A stretch of DNA of 64,000 nt, taken from NCBI RefSeq assembly GCF_014132155.1, contig NZ_BLJQ01000001.1:682001-746000 (forward strand), read 5' to 3'. This document shows positions 8,397 through 17,264 of this stretch, piece after piece. The notes beneath the pieces are model-generated. The model was not told the DNA's origin. It did not search any database and worked only from the letters and a program-made list of their open reading frames with translations. Source of the stretch: Gluconobacter sp. Gdi (GTDB taxonomy: Bacteria; Pseudomonadota; Alphaproteobacteria; Acetobacterales; Acetobacteraceae). The position numbers and the translations under genes were made by a program. The first letter of the stretch is position 1. Each line of letters begins with the position of its first letter.

Positions 8397-9773
8397 ATGT
8401 CCAATCCCGGCACGTCTAATAGCGCAACGATCGAGAATCGGGCGCAACTCGTCGAGGTTCTGGAACGGGGCTCCAAGCCGCGGTCCGAATGGAAGATCGG
8501 AACCGAACACGAGAAGTTCGGCTTTGTACTGCCGGGGCAGGATGATGGGCGTACACCGTTGTCAGCGCCGCCTTATGAACCCAAAGGTATTGGTGCGCTG
8601 CTGCGGAAACTGGAGGGGCCGGACTGGGCCCCTATCCACGACGGTGAGGCGCTGATCGGTCTGGCAGGGCAGAACAGCCAGAAAGGGCGGTCCATTTCTC
8701 TGGAGCCCGCTGGACAGTTCGAGCTTTCTGGTGCGCCGGTTGTCTCTTTGCAGGAAACGCAGAGCGAGATGCAGGAGCATTTCGATCTGATCCGCGGTCC
8801 TGCTGCTGAACTCGGATTGGGCTTTCTGCCATTTGGTTTCCAGCCGCTCTGGGCGCGCGACGAGATGCCGTGGATGCCCAAGAGTCGTTACGCCATCATG
8901 CGCAGTTATATGCCCAAGGTTGGCACGCTGGGCCTGGATATGATGACGCGGACCTGCACTGTGCAGGTCAATCTGGACTTCGGTGATGAAGCCGACATGG
9001 CTCGCAAGATGCGTGTATCGCTGGCGCTTCAGCCATTGGCTACGGCTCTGTTCGCGAATTCGCCTTTTGTGGAAGGCAAAGCAAACGGCTTCCTTTCCAA
9101 TCGCGCCCGTATCTGGACCGATACCGATAATCAGCGTTCAGGTCAGCCATCGCTGTTCTTTGCAGAAGATTTCAGCTTCGAGAAATACGTGGACTGGGCG
9201 CTGGATGTGCCGATGTATTTCGTCGCTCGGGACGGGAAAAACATTGATGCCAGCGGCTGCTCCTTCCGGCGTTGGCTGGAAGGTAGTGCGCAGCCCGCTC
9301 TGGACGGTCTGACGCCGACTATTGGTGATTTTGAGGATCACCTCACGACTGTTTTCCCTGACGTGCGCCTCAAGCAGTTCCTTGAGATGCGTGGCGCGGA
9401 CGCCGGTCGTCCGGAGATGATGGTTGCCCAGTCTGCGCTCTGGGTTGGCTTGTTCTACGATGCCGCAACATTGGAAGCCGCTGAAAAGCTGGTATTGGAA
9501 CAGCCTTGGGAGGTTTATCAGCAACTCCGTGCGGATGTTCCTGCCAAAGGCATGCAGGCTGACTTCCCCGGGGGCCTGAAAGCGCTGGCAAAGCGCGTTG
9601 TGGCTCTCGCGGAGCAGGGACTTCGTGCCCGTGTTCGCAACGAAGCACAGTTCCTGGACCCGCTGCATCTGATTGCAGATGGTGGTCCCAACCAGGCTGA
9701 GTACTGGCTTGCCCTGTATGAAGGTGCATGGGGCGGAAATGTGAAGCCGCTGTTCCGCGAAGCATCGATCTAA
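8397..9773 (+). CDS. gshA: Glutamate-cysteine ligase GshA (plant/alphaproteobacterial type)
   Basis: GshA makes gamma-glutamylcysteine from Glu, Cys and ATP, the first step of glutathione synthesis. The 458-residue protein has WKIGTEHEKFGF, SLEPAGQFELSG and GLDMMTRTCTVQVNLDF, all typical of the class shared by plants and alphaproteobacteria rather than the enterobacterial type. The start ATG lies 75 bases after rsmE on the same strand. Its product links functionally to the glutathione-dependent formaldehyde pathway at 60 kb in this window. Confidence 0.93.
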   Translation: MSNPGTSNSATIENRAQLVEVLERGSKPRSEWKIGTEHEKFGFVLPGQDDGRTPLSAPPYEPKGIGALLRKLEGPDWAPIHDGEALIGLAGQNSQKGRSISLEPAGQFELSGAPVVSLQETQSEMQEHFDLIRGPAAELGLGFLPFGFQPLWARDEMPWMPKSRYAIMRSYMPKVGTLGLDMMTRTCTVQVNLDFGDEADMARKMRVSLALQPLATALFANSPFVEGKANGFLSNRARIWTDTDNQRSGQPSLFFAEDFSFEKYVDWALDVPMYFVARDGKNIDASGCSFRRWLEGSAQPALDGLTPTIGDFEDHLTTVFPDVRLKQFLEMRGADAGRPEMMVAQSALWVGLFYDAATLEAAEKLVLEQPWEVYQQLRADVPAKGMQADFPGGLKALAKRVVALAEQGLRARVRNEAQFLDPLHLIADGGPNQAEYWLALYEGAWGGNVKPLFREASI

Positions 9774-9900
9774 AGTCAGACGTATTGGAGTAGGGCGTTA
9801 AGCCCTGCTGCGATCAGTTTCCGGTTTGTGCAGGAACACGTTATGGAATGCAGGTGCGAAGCTTTTTGCAACCCATGACCTGATCGGCAGTTCCAGAGGC

Positions 9901-10533
9901 ATGATGAACCGTCTTTTCTTCCGCGCGGCTGTAGCCAGCGCTTTCATATCCGTAGCAGCCCTTCCGCTGCCTGCCATGGCTCAGGCCGTTCCCGCGCAAC
10001 TCCGTCCTGTGGATCAGGGCTGGGTCGCGCGCGTTCAGGATACGCTGGCGCAGATCACAACGCTTCAGGCGCGGTTTCAACAAATTGCACCAGATGGGAA
10101 AGCTGTTGCCGGGACAGCGACGCTTGATCGTCCGGGGCGGATGCGCTTCGACTATGACAGTCCCAGCCCGCTTCTTCTTGTCGCCAATGATGGCAAGGTC
10201 GTTTTTCAGGATCGGAGCGTCGGACAGGTAACAGTTATGCCGCTGGACCGTACTCCCCTCGGTTTGCTGCTACGGCCTGATCTGAAGCTCTCGGGCGATG
10301 TCACGGTGACAGGATTCGAGCGTAAGAACGGTCAGATCAACCTTCAGGTTGAAAAAACGGAGAGCCCGGGTGAGGGGAATCTGACCCTCATGTTCTCCGA
10401 AGCGCCACTTGCTCTTCTGGGGTGGGAAGTCGTGGATGCTCAGGGCCGAACAACGCGCATCGCCCTGTCAGATATCAGGACGGGAGGGAGCGTATCCCAA
10501 TCTCTGTTCACGCTCCCGAAGTCTGAGGACTGA
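9901..10533 (+). CDS. lolA: Outer membrane lipoprotein carrier protein LolA-like
   Basis: LolA ferries lipoproteins across the periplasm to the outer membrane. The protein has a signal peptide (MNRLFFRAAVASAFISVAA, cleavage near AMA/QA) and then the LolA core: QDTLAQITTLQARFQQ, GTATLDRPGRMRFDYDSP and LLLVANDGKVVFQD. I place the start at ATG 9901 or 9904 because a frame extension to 9826 needs a TTG and would bury the signal peptide. The resulting 210-211 residues are normal for LolA. Its stop is 3 bases from the convergent rsmI stop. Confidence 0.88.
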   Translation: MMNRLFFRAAVASAFISVAALPLPAMAQAVPAQLRPVDQGWVARVQDTLAQITTLQARFQQIAPDGKAVAGTATLDRPGRMRFDYDSPSPLLLVANDGKVVFQDRSVGQVTVMPLDRTPLGLLLRPDLKLSGDVTVTGFERKNGQINLQVEKTESPGEGNLTLMFSEAPLALLGWEVVDAQGRTTRIALSDIRTGGSVSQSLFTLPKSED

Positions 10534-10536
10534 CGT

Positions 10537-11478
10537 TCAGTCCTTTGTTTCGCGGGAAAGCTCCAGTGCGCGGGCATAAACCGTGCGCTTGGGAAGTTTG
10601 ATAATTCCCGCCACGAGAGTGGCCGCATCCTTCACCGAATGACTGGTCAGCGCTTCGCGGAGATGCGTATCCAGATCATCTGCTCCGCTATCGTCTTCCG
10701 CTGAGGGGCCGATCAGGAGCGTGATCTCCCCTCGTGGTGCGGTTTCCTGGAAATGGGCGAGCACTTCCGCCAACGTTCCCCGCACCATCTCTTCGAAGCG
10801 TTTTGTTAGTTCTCTGCCAACCGCTGCCTCACGGTCAGGGCCGAAGACAGTGATCAGGTCTTCCAGTGTCTCGACGAGGCGGTGCGGCCCTTCATACCAG
10901 ATCAGTGTGGAACGAACGCCAGCCTGTTCTGAGGCCCGAAGCGTCGCGAAGCCTGTCTTGCGGGCTTCGCTTCGTGGCGCTGGAAAGCCGAGAAACATGA
11001 AGGGAAGAGGGGGGAGGCCTGAAAGGGTCAGAGCCGTGATGACAGCGTTTGGGCCTGGGATGGCCGTAACATGGACGTCAGCGGCGATTGCTGCCCGGAC
11101 GAGCCGATAGCCTGGGTCTGAGACAAGCGGAGTACCTGCGTCTGACACCACGGCGAAGCGGGCACCAGCCACCATTTTTTCCACAAAAAACGGTGCGCGA
11201 TCCTGTTCGTTATGATCGTGAAGCGTTCGTGTGGGAGTGGAGATGTTGCGCGACATCAATAATTTTGCCGTAACGCGTGTATCTTCGCATAAAATAGCTT
11301 CAACACTGTTCAAGGCTTCAATCGCGCGCTCACTGATATCGGCCAGGTTGCCGATCGGCGTCGCAACCAATATCAGTTGTCCCCCCACTCTCGGGCCATG
11401 CTCCGAAGGCGGGGCGGCCGTTAACGTTTCAGCCGTATCGCTCAAGGGAGTTTCAGCGGAACATGACTTTTCGGACAT
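10537..11478 (-). CDS. rsmI: 16S rRNA (cytidine(1402)-2'-O)-methyltransferase RsmI
   Basis: RsmI methylates the ribose of C1402 in the ribosomal decoding centre. Hallmarks are LVATPIGNLADISERA, LCEDTRVTAKLL and VSDAGTPLVSDPGYRLV, the tetrapyrrole-methylase-fold signature of the family. The ATG at 11478 is chosen because GAGG sits 6 bases upstream; upstream in-frame TTG and ATG codons exist. It is divergent from the LpoA-like gene, the same arrangement as yraL/yraM in enterobacteria, with only about 40 bases between the two starts. Confidence 0.94.
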   Translation of the reverse strand: MSEKSCSAETPLSDTAETLTAAPPSEHGPRVGGQLILVATPIGNLADISERAIEALNSVEAILCEDTRVTAKLLMSRNISTPTRTLHDHNEQDRAPFFVEKMVAGARFAVVSDAGTPLVSDPGYRLVRAAIAADVHVTAIPGPNAVITALTLSGLPPLPFMFLGFPAPRSEARKTGFATLRASEQAGVRSTLIWYEGPHRLVETLEDLITVFGPDREAAVGRELTKRFEEMVRGTLAEVLAHFQETAPRGEITLLIGPSAEDDSGADDLDTHLREALTSHSVKDAATLVAGIIKLPKRTVYARALELSRETKD

Positions 11479-11519
11479 CTGCATCCTCGGTGACGAACTC
11501 AAGGGTCTATTCTGGACCG

Positions 11520-12791
11520 ATGAGCCGTCTGCGCAAGGGTGTAAGCACTGGGCTGGCCGCAGGAACCTTCCTTACGCTTACCGCCTGCTCCGGCGGAAAC
11601 TCTTTCCTGTCGTCAGGCGTGGGCGGAATTCCTGGCTCCAGTCAGGCTCCCGGCGCGCATGACGTTGGCCTCATCCTCCCTCTGACGGGACGTTACGGTG
11701 CCATCGGTGCGCGAATGCGTGATGCAGCCAAGCTGGCTCTGTCTTCGCAAGGCTCGCCTGTGCTGGACGTTCATGACAGCAACGCTGCCGGTGGCGCAGC
11801 TCAGGCTGCCCATGACGCCTTAACGCGTGGCGATGCCATGCTCCTCGGGCCGCTAACGGCTACAGAAACTGCGGCTCTCGCGCCGCTGGCTGTTGCAGCA
11901 GGCAAGCCTGTGCTGGCGTTCACAAGCGATTCCACGCAGGCTCGTCCTGGCGTCTGGGTGATGGGGCTGACGCCAGAGCAGCAGGTTCGCCGGATGGTGG
12001 ATGCTGCACGTGCAACAGGCCGCAAAAATTTTGCCGCCTTCCTGCCGGATAATGCTTTGGGGCACGCTATGGCAGAAGGATTGCAGCGGGCCTGTCGGGA
12101 TGATGGGCTGAAAGATCCCCAGATTGTTTTCCATTCCACAGACGCACAAACCATCGATGATGGCCTGAAATCCCTTTCAGATATCGCCAATCGCCAGCCG
12201 GCCGCACCAGAAACACCCGCCCCGACAGGTCCGTCGGCTGTCGATCCTACGGCCGACTCGCCTGCCGACTCGACAACGCCGACATCACAGCCACCAGTTC
12301 CTGCGGTGATACCGCCGCCCCCGTTTGACGCTCTTCTGCTGGCAGATACCGGTGTAGAGCTGGGACGCATCATCACTGCGCTCCGTGCTGATCAGGTGAC
12401 GTCGGATCAGGTGCAGATCATGGGACCGGCACTCTGGAAGGCATTCGATGGCAAACTCAGTGCATTGCATGGTGCCTGGTATGCTGCGCCGGATGCCAAG
12501 GACCGCAATGGCTATGTTGCCCAGTACAAGGCAGTTTATCATCAGGCACCATCACCCGTGACGGACTTTGCCTATGATGCCGCCGCTCTTGCCGGAAATC
12601 TGATGAAGCAGGGTGGCCCGACTATTCAGGCATTGACCCGTCCGGACGGCTATATGGGTGTGGATGGCCTGTTCCGCCTGCGCGCTGACGGTCATGTCAC
12701 TCGCGCGCTGGCTATTTTCCAGATTCAGCGTGGCGGAGGTGCCCGCATCGTTGTTCCAGCATCACGGGACATTGCGGTCCGTCCAAGCTGA
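11520..12791 (+). CDS. LpoA-like penicillin-binding protein activator lipoprotein
   Basis: The 423-residue product starts with a lipoprotein signal (MSRLRKGVSTGLAAG, lipobox LTAC, Cys23). It continues as a type 1 periplasmic-binding fold: VGLILPLTGRYGAIGARMRDAA, LGPLTATETAALAP and PVTDFAYDAAALAGNLM. In E. coli LpoA is an outer-membrane activator of peptidoglycan synthase PBP1a; that partner is inferred here. A Pro/Thr/Ala-rich segment at about residues 224-269 (for example PVPAVIPPPP) interrupts the binding-fold domain. ATG 11520 puts the lipobox at the right distance; an upstream ATG at 11463 would not. A strong terminator follows. Confidence 0.85.
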   Translation: MSRLRKGVSTGLAAGTFLTLTACSGGNSFLSSGVGGIPGSSQAPGAHDVGLILPLTGRYGAIGARMRDAAKLALSSQGSPVLDVHDSNAAGGAAQAAHDALTRGDAMLLGPLTATETAALAPLAVAAGKPVLAFTSDSTQARPGVWVMGLTPEQQVRRMVDAARATGRKNFAAFLPDNALGHAMAEGLQRACRDDGLKDPQIVFHSTDAQTIDDGLKSLSDIANRQPAAPETPAPTGPSAVDPTADSPADSTTPTSQPPVPAVIPPPPFDALLLADTGVELGRIITALRADQVTSDQVQIMGPALWKAFDGKLSALHGAWYAAPDAKDRNGYVAQYKAVYHQAPSPVTDFAYDAAALAGNLMKQGGPTIQALTRPDGYMGVDGLFRLRADGHVTRALAIFQIQRGGGARIVVPASRDIAVRPS

Positions 12792-12816
12792 GAAAATACT
12801 GCTGGTTCAGAAACAG

Positions 12817-12852
12817 AAACACGCGTCCATCGCGATTGGCGCGTGTTTTTTT
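12817..12852 (+). terminator. Intrinsic terminator of the LpoA-like gene
   Basis: A GC-rich stem (AAACACGCG at 12817-12825 with CGCGTGTTT at 12840-12848) is followed immediately by a run of seven T on the + strand. It lies 25 bases after the stop. Confidence 0.85.
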
Positions 12853-12906
12853 ATGGCTTTTCTTGAAAGCCAACTGGGGTGTCAGGGCCGATCCTGACCG
12901 CGCAGA

Positions 12907-13290
12907 TCAGGCTGCGTAGGTCTCGGCCAGCGGCAGAACCGGGCGAATGGTGTGAAGAGCCAGTTCGAAGCTGGCATAGCTGCCCAGTTCATGATTGCGT
13001 AGATGATCGATCAGGACCCAGCGCATCCCTTGCGGGCGGAGCATGTAGGCTGGATCCGGGTTCTCACGGACCCAGACCAGAACATGCTCAATGGGTGTCG
13101 TTCCATCGAAATTCGTGATCCCGGAATCCGTCGGTGTGATTTCTGCATCGAAGAGACCCATCCGCATTCCGGCTTCCAGCCACCGCGACAGATATTCGCG
13201 ATGACGAGGGAGAACACCCTGCCTCAACGTCACGACATTACCGCCCATCGAAACGGGTGAAAGATCGTATAGGGGAGTTGCCTGCGCCAT
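12907..13290 (-). CDS. Conserved-looking hypothetical protein
   Basis: A 127-residue soluble protein with no signal peptide or membrane segment, which I do not recognise. Sequence features are a central LRQGVLPRHREYLSRWLEAG helix region, TPIEHVLVWVRENPDPAYM and RWVLIDHLRNHELGSYASF. The ATG at 13290 is preferred over 13305 because GAGGAC lies 8 bases upstream. It is isolated between the LpoA-like terminator and the lipid A cluster, with 149 bases of promoter space upstream. The composition matches its neighbours, so recent transfer is not suggested. It may be restricted to acetic acid bacteria, which cannot be tested here. Confidence 0.6.
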   Translation of the reverse strand: MAQATPLYDLSPVSMGGNVVTLRQGVLPRHREYLSRWLEAGMRMGLFDAEITPTDSGITNFDGTTPIEHVLVWVRENPDPAYMLRPQGMRWVLIDHLRNHELGSYASFELALHTIRPVLPLAETYAA

Positions 13291-13433
13291 CAGGAAAGTC
13301 CTCATCAGAGCGGGGCGGGGGAGCCCGTGGATTGCGATAAGGTCAGGCTAAAATCCAAACGGCCCCTTTCACAATCTAAAATGACGCCAAAACCCCTTTC
13401 CGCGACATAAACTTTCCCCACTGTGACAAATCT

Positions 13434-13454
13434 GCCATGCAAAAATTGCATGGC
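13434..13454 (-). terminator. Hairpin directly after the LpxL-type gene
   Basis: A perfect 9-bp stem (GCCATGCAA with TTGCATGGC) around a 3-base loop begins right at the stop codon of the acyltransferase gene. Only a weak T-rich stretch follows on the minus strand, so it is a probable but not typical terminator for the lipid A operon. Confidence 0.5.
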
Positions 13455-14369
13455 TCAACATGTTGTTGTCATATTCCGATACAGCGCCTTGTCCCATCTC
13501 CGGTGAAGCCAGAGCCATGAGCCGGGCTCCTGCTCTATCCACTCCTGAAGCCGGTCATTGAGTTGCTGTGTCAGCTTCAGGACATCTGCCTGACGATTCT
13601 CGGTAGGCTGTGGATCAATGGGGGGATCCACAACGAGTACCAGTCTGGCAGGCCCTTCGCGGTGCACATGTCCGGTTACAATCAAGGCTTTATGCCGCAG
13701 AGCAAACACGGCGGTTGCAGAGGCTGTCATGGCAGGGCGGCCAAAAAGACGGGCTTCGATGCCATCATTCATTTTCTGATCGCCAAGCACGCCCAAATGC
13801 CCGCCGTGAGACAGGTGCTTCAGCGCAGAACGTGCTCCACGTGCTCCTTTGGGGAACATCGGAACAGCCATGCGCATGGCTCGGCGGCGGAGGGCGTGTA
13901 TGATGGAATCTACAATCGGATTGCTGGCGGCGCGATAGAAAGAGGCAAAGGGCATCCCGAATCGTGCGACGACCGGGGGCATGAGTTCCCAGTTGCCAAT
14001 ATGGCCGGAAAAGAAAATGACCGGGCGCCCTGTTGCGCGGGCGGCTTCCAGATATTCTGATCCTTCAACACGCCATCCGGGGCCCGTCGGCGTGTTCTGT
14101 TTCAATCGCCCCACATGCGGAAACTCCGCCACTGTGCGCCCCAGGTTTTCCCAGCAGTCTTTGACGATACCGCGCCGCTCTTCCCTGGTCAGCTGTGGCA
14201 TGGCCAGTTGCAGGTTTCGGTCGGCCACTCTGGAGACGGGAATAAGAGGTCCGATATGGCGTGCAACGGAGCCACCCAGTGTGGACGCGGCCGCAGGGGG
14301 GAGAATGCGCAGCCAGCCCAGCAGGACGCGCACAAGCAGGGCTTCCGCCCGATGTGGAATTGAAGTCAT
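13455..14369 (-). CDS. lpxL: Lipid A biosynthesis acyltransferase, LpxL/HtrB family
   Basis: The 304-residue membrane-associated enzyme belongs to the family that adds secondary acyl chains to Kdo-lipid A precursor. The HX4D-type catalytic motif is present (FSGHIGNWELMP), followed by the family blocks SFYRAASNPIVDSIIHALR, GVLGDQKMNDGIEARLFGRPA and PGSWLWLHRRWD. The start ATG at 14369 overlaps the lpxK stop (ATGA), so the two are translationally coupled. Which acyl chain and position it uses cannot be read from sequence, and LpxM is an alternative name. It is the last gene of the cluster. Confidence 0.85.
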   Translation of the reverse strand: MTSIPHRAEALLVRVLLGWLRILPPAAASTLGGSVARHIGPLIPVSRVADRNLQLAMPQLTREERRGIVKDCWENLGRTVAEFPHVGRLKQNTPTGPGWRVEGSEYLEAARATGRPVIFFSGHIGNWELMPPVVARFGMPFASFYRAASNPIVDSIIHALRRRAMRMAVPMFPKGARGARSALKHLSHGGHLGVLGDQKMNDGIEARLFGRPAMTASATAVFALRHKALIVTGHVHREGPARLVLVVDPPIDPQPTENRQADVLKLTQQLNDRLQEWIEQEPGSWLWLHRRWDKALYRNMTTTC

Positions 14370-15349
14370 GAGTGAGGGAACAGAAGATCCAGAATATGGT
14401 CCGGCGCTTTTGGGTCCGCCCAAAGAAGCTCAACGTTGATGACGGTGACCTGCGCCCGGAAAGCGGGAGGAAGTTTGACCGCATCCTTGGCTGTGGTCAC
14501 GAGCGTGGTTCCGGATTCCCGACGCAGCGTTTCAAGGCGCTGGATGTCATTGGCCGAGTAGGCATGATGATCCGGAAAGGGAAGGCAGCGAACAGGAGAG
14601 ACTCCTGCATCCTGCAGCATGATGAAAAATTTATCGGGGCGGCCGATCCCCGCGAAAGCGACAACTCTCCGGCCTTGCAGACCGCGGATTTCAGGGCCCG
14701 GAACCAGTCTGGCCTGAGCTTTGAAGAGGAACGGGGGAAGGGTAAGAAGCAGCCCGTGACGGTCTTCCCCGATGATGACCACACACTGCGCACGCTTCAG
14801 AGCATCCAGCACCGGCTCACGCAGAGGACCGGCGGGCATGACCTGTCCATTGCCAAACCCCACGACACCATCCACGACCAGCACCGAGAGGTTCTTGTGA
14901 AGGCCCGGGTTCTGGAAACCATCATCCATCACAAGGCAATCAGCGCCTTGGCCAACCGCCAGTCTCGCGGTCTGGGCCCGGTCTGCTCCGACCCATGTTG
15001 GCGCGGCTTTTGCCAGAAGAAGAGGCTCATCGCCAACATCACGGGCGCTCGAACGTCCCGGATTGACCTCCAGCGGCCCTTTCTCTCTGCCACCATGACC
15101 GCGGCTGAGAATATGGGGAGAATGTCCACGATCTTTCAGTCGTTGGACCAGATCCAGTGTCAGGGGTGTTTTCCCCGTGCCCCCAGCAGTCACGTTGCCG
15201 CAGCATAGTACCGGGACTACGGCTCGATAGCCTTCGCGGGTCATGCGGCGACGGGTCAGACGGGTCGCGATTCCTGCCAAAGGGCGCAGCATGAATGCCG
15301 CAGGGCCTACCCTCGGGACGGACCAGAATCGCGGAGCCCGTAGTCTCAT
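14366..15349 (-). CDS. lpxK: Tetraacyldisaccharide 4'-kinase LpxK
   Basis: LpxK phosphorylates the 4' position of tetraacyldisaccharide-1-phosphate to give lipid IVA. The Walker A-like motif VTAGGTGKTPLTLDLVQRL lies near residue 57, and the family patterns ILSRGHGG, DEPLLLAKAAP, VMDDGFQNPGL and TTAKDAVKLP follow. The length of 327 residues is normal. Its ATG overlaps the stop of the WaaA fusion gene (ATGA) and its stop overlaps the LpxL-type start, so the three genes form one tightly coupled operon that takes lipid A precursor through phosphorylation, Kdo addition and late acylation. Confidence 0.95.
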   Translation of the reverse strand: MRLRAPRFWSVPRVGPAAFMLRPLAGIATRLTRRRMTREGYRAVVPVLCCGNVTAGGTGKTPLTLDLVQRLKDRGHSPHILSRGHGGREKGPLEVNPGRSSARDVGDEPLLLAKAAPTWVGADRAQTARLAVGQGADCLVMDDGFQNPGLHKNLSVLVVDGVVGFGNGQVMPAGPLREPVLDALKRAQCVVIIGEDRHGLLLTLPPFLFKAQARLVPGPEIRGLQGRRVVAFAGIGRPDKFFIMLQDAGVSPVRCLPFPDHHAYSANDIQRLETLRRESGTTLVTTAKDAVKLPPAFRAQVTVINVELLWADPKAPDHILDLLFPHS

Positions 15350-17211
15350 CGTTCAAGTGTCTCCAGAATGCGGGGGCTTAGTCTGGACACCACGGAGCGC
15401 TGAAGCACTGCGGGTGAAGGCGTGACATGAGGTTCAGTGATCCACTGGCTCAGACTATCGATATCCTTAACGATGTGAAGATAATCGTGCAGCAGGCTAA
15501 CCGCTTCCCGCCAGTTTTCCATAAGAGGGCCGGTTGCCGTTGGAATGCCCAGGCGAAGTGGCTCGAAAGGATTATGGCCACCGCCTTTCCCCGCGAGAGA
15601 GTTGCCGAGGAAGCAGCAATTTGCGAGTCTGTAGAACAGACCCAGTTCCCCTAATGTGTCGGCAATCCAGCCATGTGTCTTGTTGTTCGGCTCCTGCCCA
15701 ACGGATCGTCGGGGCAGATCGAAGCGCGAAGCCAGTTCCTCTCCGCGTTTTGGATGCCGGGGGATGAGGATCGTCAGAAGGTCGGGTTGTTTTTCTCTGG
15801 CAAGCGCTGCTGCGGCCAGCACCAGTTCCTCCTCACCAGGATGAGTCGAAGCCGCGACGAAAACCGGACGATTTCCAATCACGTCCTGAAGTCGTTCCAA
15901 TTCAGCGAAGTCGCATGACAGAGGAGGAGCGTCCTGTTTGAGGTCTCCATCTTCATAAACGGCTTTGGTGCCTAGGGAGCGGAAGTGTGCCGCATCTTCC
16001 GGGCCTCGGGCTGCAACCCAGGAAAGGCGAGAAAACATGCGTCCAGTCAGGCTTGAGGCTTTTTTCCACCGGCGAGCCGAGCGATCCGAGAGGCGACCGT
16101 TGACCAGCATGACGGGAATAGCCTTGCGGTAGCAGGCTGCAATGATGCCGGGCCAGAGTTCACTTTCTACAAAGACAGCACCGTCCGGCTTCCAACGTTT
16201 GAGAAATCGGCCAAACCAGCGCGGCACATCGTGAGGAATAAAACGATGAGAGACGCGGCGCCCGAATTCCGGATGGCGGCTGACAATTTCTGCGCCGGTC
16301 ACCGTGGCGGTTGTGAACAGGACATGCAGATCCGGGCGCTTTTCCAGAAGATCATCAAGCAATGGTCGCGCACACAGGGTCTCCCCCACGCTGGCAGCAT
16401 GTATCCAGAGAAGTGTACCTTCAGGGCGATGACCGCCCCCGAGACCCATTCTTTCACGAAGGCGGTCTGGCAGCTCCCGTCCTCGCTTCAGACGTACCCG
16501 CAGCATGATCGTCAGAGCAGGAGCCAGAAGGCTGCCAACGCCCCCCCACAACCGATCCATGACGGAAAGATTTTGATTGCGGACGTTAGCTTCCGCCTGC
16601 TCCGCAACGGCATTGAGTGCAACACGGAGCGTCTCGGTATCCGGTTCAAGAAGCGGTTCACCGACCACGACAGACCCGCGCCCAAAGGGAAGTGGAAATG
16701 TAAGGCCGTCCCACGAGGGCAGACGAAGGCTGTTGCAGGCCATACCCAGCGGAATAATGGGGCGTCTGGAAATCCGCGATAGCACGAGAATGCCCGGCTG
16801 AACCTCCTCTGCCGGGCCGCGCGGTCCATCTGGAGTAATGGCGACAAAGGCACCCTGCTTCAGTTCCCGGAAAGCGACTCTCAGTGCCGCCGCGCCGCCT
16901 TTGTCCTTCCCTTTGCGGGACGTGGAGCCATGAATGCCAATGATTCCCCAAGGACGAATAGCATCCGCGATAAGGCGTCCATCCGCGTTACGGGAAATCA
17001 GTACCCGCAGCTTCACCCGTGGTTCGATCGCCCGGGCCCAGAACCAGAGCGCTGGAGCCAGTGTCAGGGAACGGTGCCAGAGGGCAAGAACTGTTCCCTG
17101 ATCAGCTTGCGTCAGAAGCGCTCTTGCCTGTTTGGTGCCTCCGACATTCCAGTGGGTGGAGCGCAGACAGGCACCTAACCAGACATGGATCATGCGAGCG
17201 GGCGATATCAT
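15346..17211 (-). CDS. waaA: DUF374 acyltransferase-like domain fused to Kdo transferase WaaA
   Basis: One open frame of 621 residues (from ATG 17211) carries two normally separate proteins. Residues about 10-210 are DUF374, a lysophospholipid-acyltransferase-like family, with VLALWHRSLTLAP, ISRNADGRLIADAI and ITPDGPRGPAEEVQPG. Residues 218-621 are WaaA/KdtA, which transfers Kdo from CMP-Kdo to lipid IVA. They have the membrane anchor LLAPALTIMLRVRLKRGRE, LLWIHAASVGE, FVESELWPGI, ASTHPGEEELVL and GKGGGHNPFEP. The WaaA part alone begins with an in-frame ATG at 16560 and has a usual length (404), so internal initiation could give free WaaA. A run of seven G lies just after that ATG. An ATG at 17193 is another possible start; extension to 17340 would overlap the upstream gene. 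Confidence 0.88.
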   Translation of the reverse strand: MISPARMIHVWLGACLRSTHWNVGGTKQARALLTQADQGTVLALWHRSLTLAPALWFWARAIEPRVKLRVLISRNADGRLIADAIRPWGIIGIHGSTSRKGKDKGGAAALRVAFRELKQGAFVAITPDGPRGPAEEVQPGILVLSRISRRPIIPLGMACNSLRLPSWDGLTFPLPFGRGSVVVGEPLLEPDTETLRVALNAVAEQAEANVRNQNLSVMDRLWGGVGSLLAPALTIMLRVRLKRGRELPDRLRERMGLGGGHRPEGTLLWIHAASVGETLCARPLLDDLLEKRPDLHVLFTTATVTGAEIVSRHPEFGRRVSHRFIPHDVPRWFGRFLKRWKPDGAVFVESELWPGIIAACYRKAIPVMLVNGRLSDRSARRWKKASSLTGRMFSRLSWVAARGPEDAAHFRSLGTKAVYEDGDLKQDAPPLSCDFAELERLQDVIGNRPVFVAASTHPGEEELVLAAAALAREKQPDLLTILIPRHPKRGEELASRFDLPRRSVGQEPNNKTHGWIADTLGELGLFYRLANCCFLGNSLAGKGGGHNPFEPLRLGIPTATGPLMENWREAVSLLHDYLHIVKDIDSLSQWITEPHVTPSPAVLQRSVVSRLSPRILETLER

Positions 17212-17264
17212 GAGCAGTCGGGTAGCATGGTCAGATGGCGCTCGCAAAACTTTGTGACAGACTG

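Noticed and set aside
16541-16547. Frameshift at the seven-G run in the DUF374-WaaA gene
   Set aside because: Both halves read in the same frame with the run as given, and the WaaA half is essential and intact, so a disruptive frameshift is not supported; only the fusion is reported.
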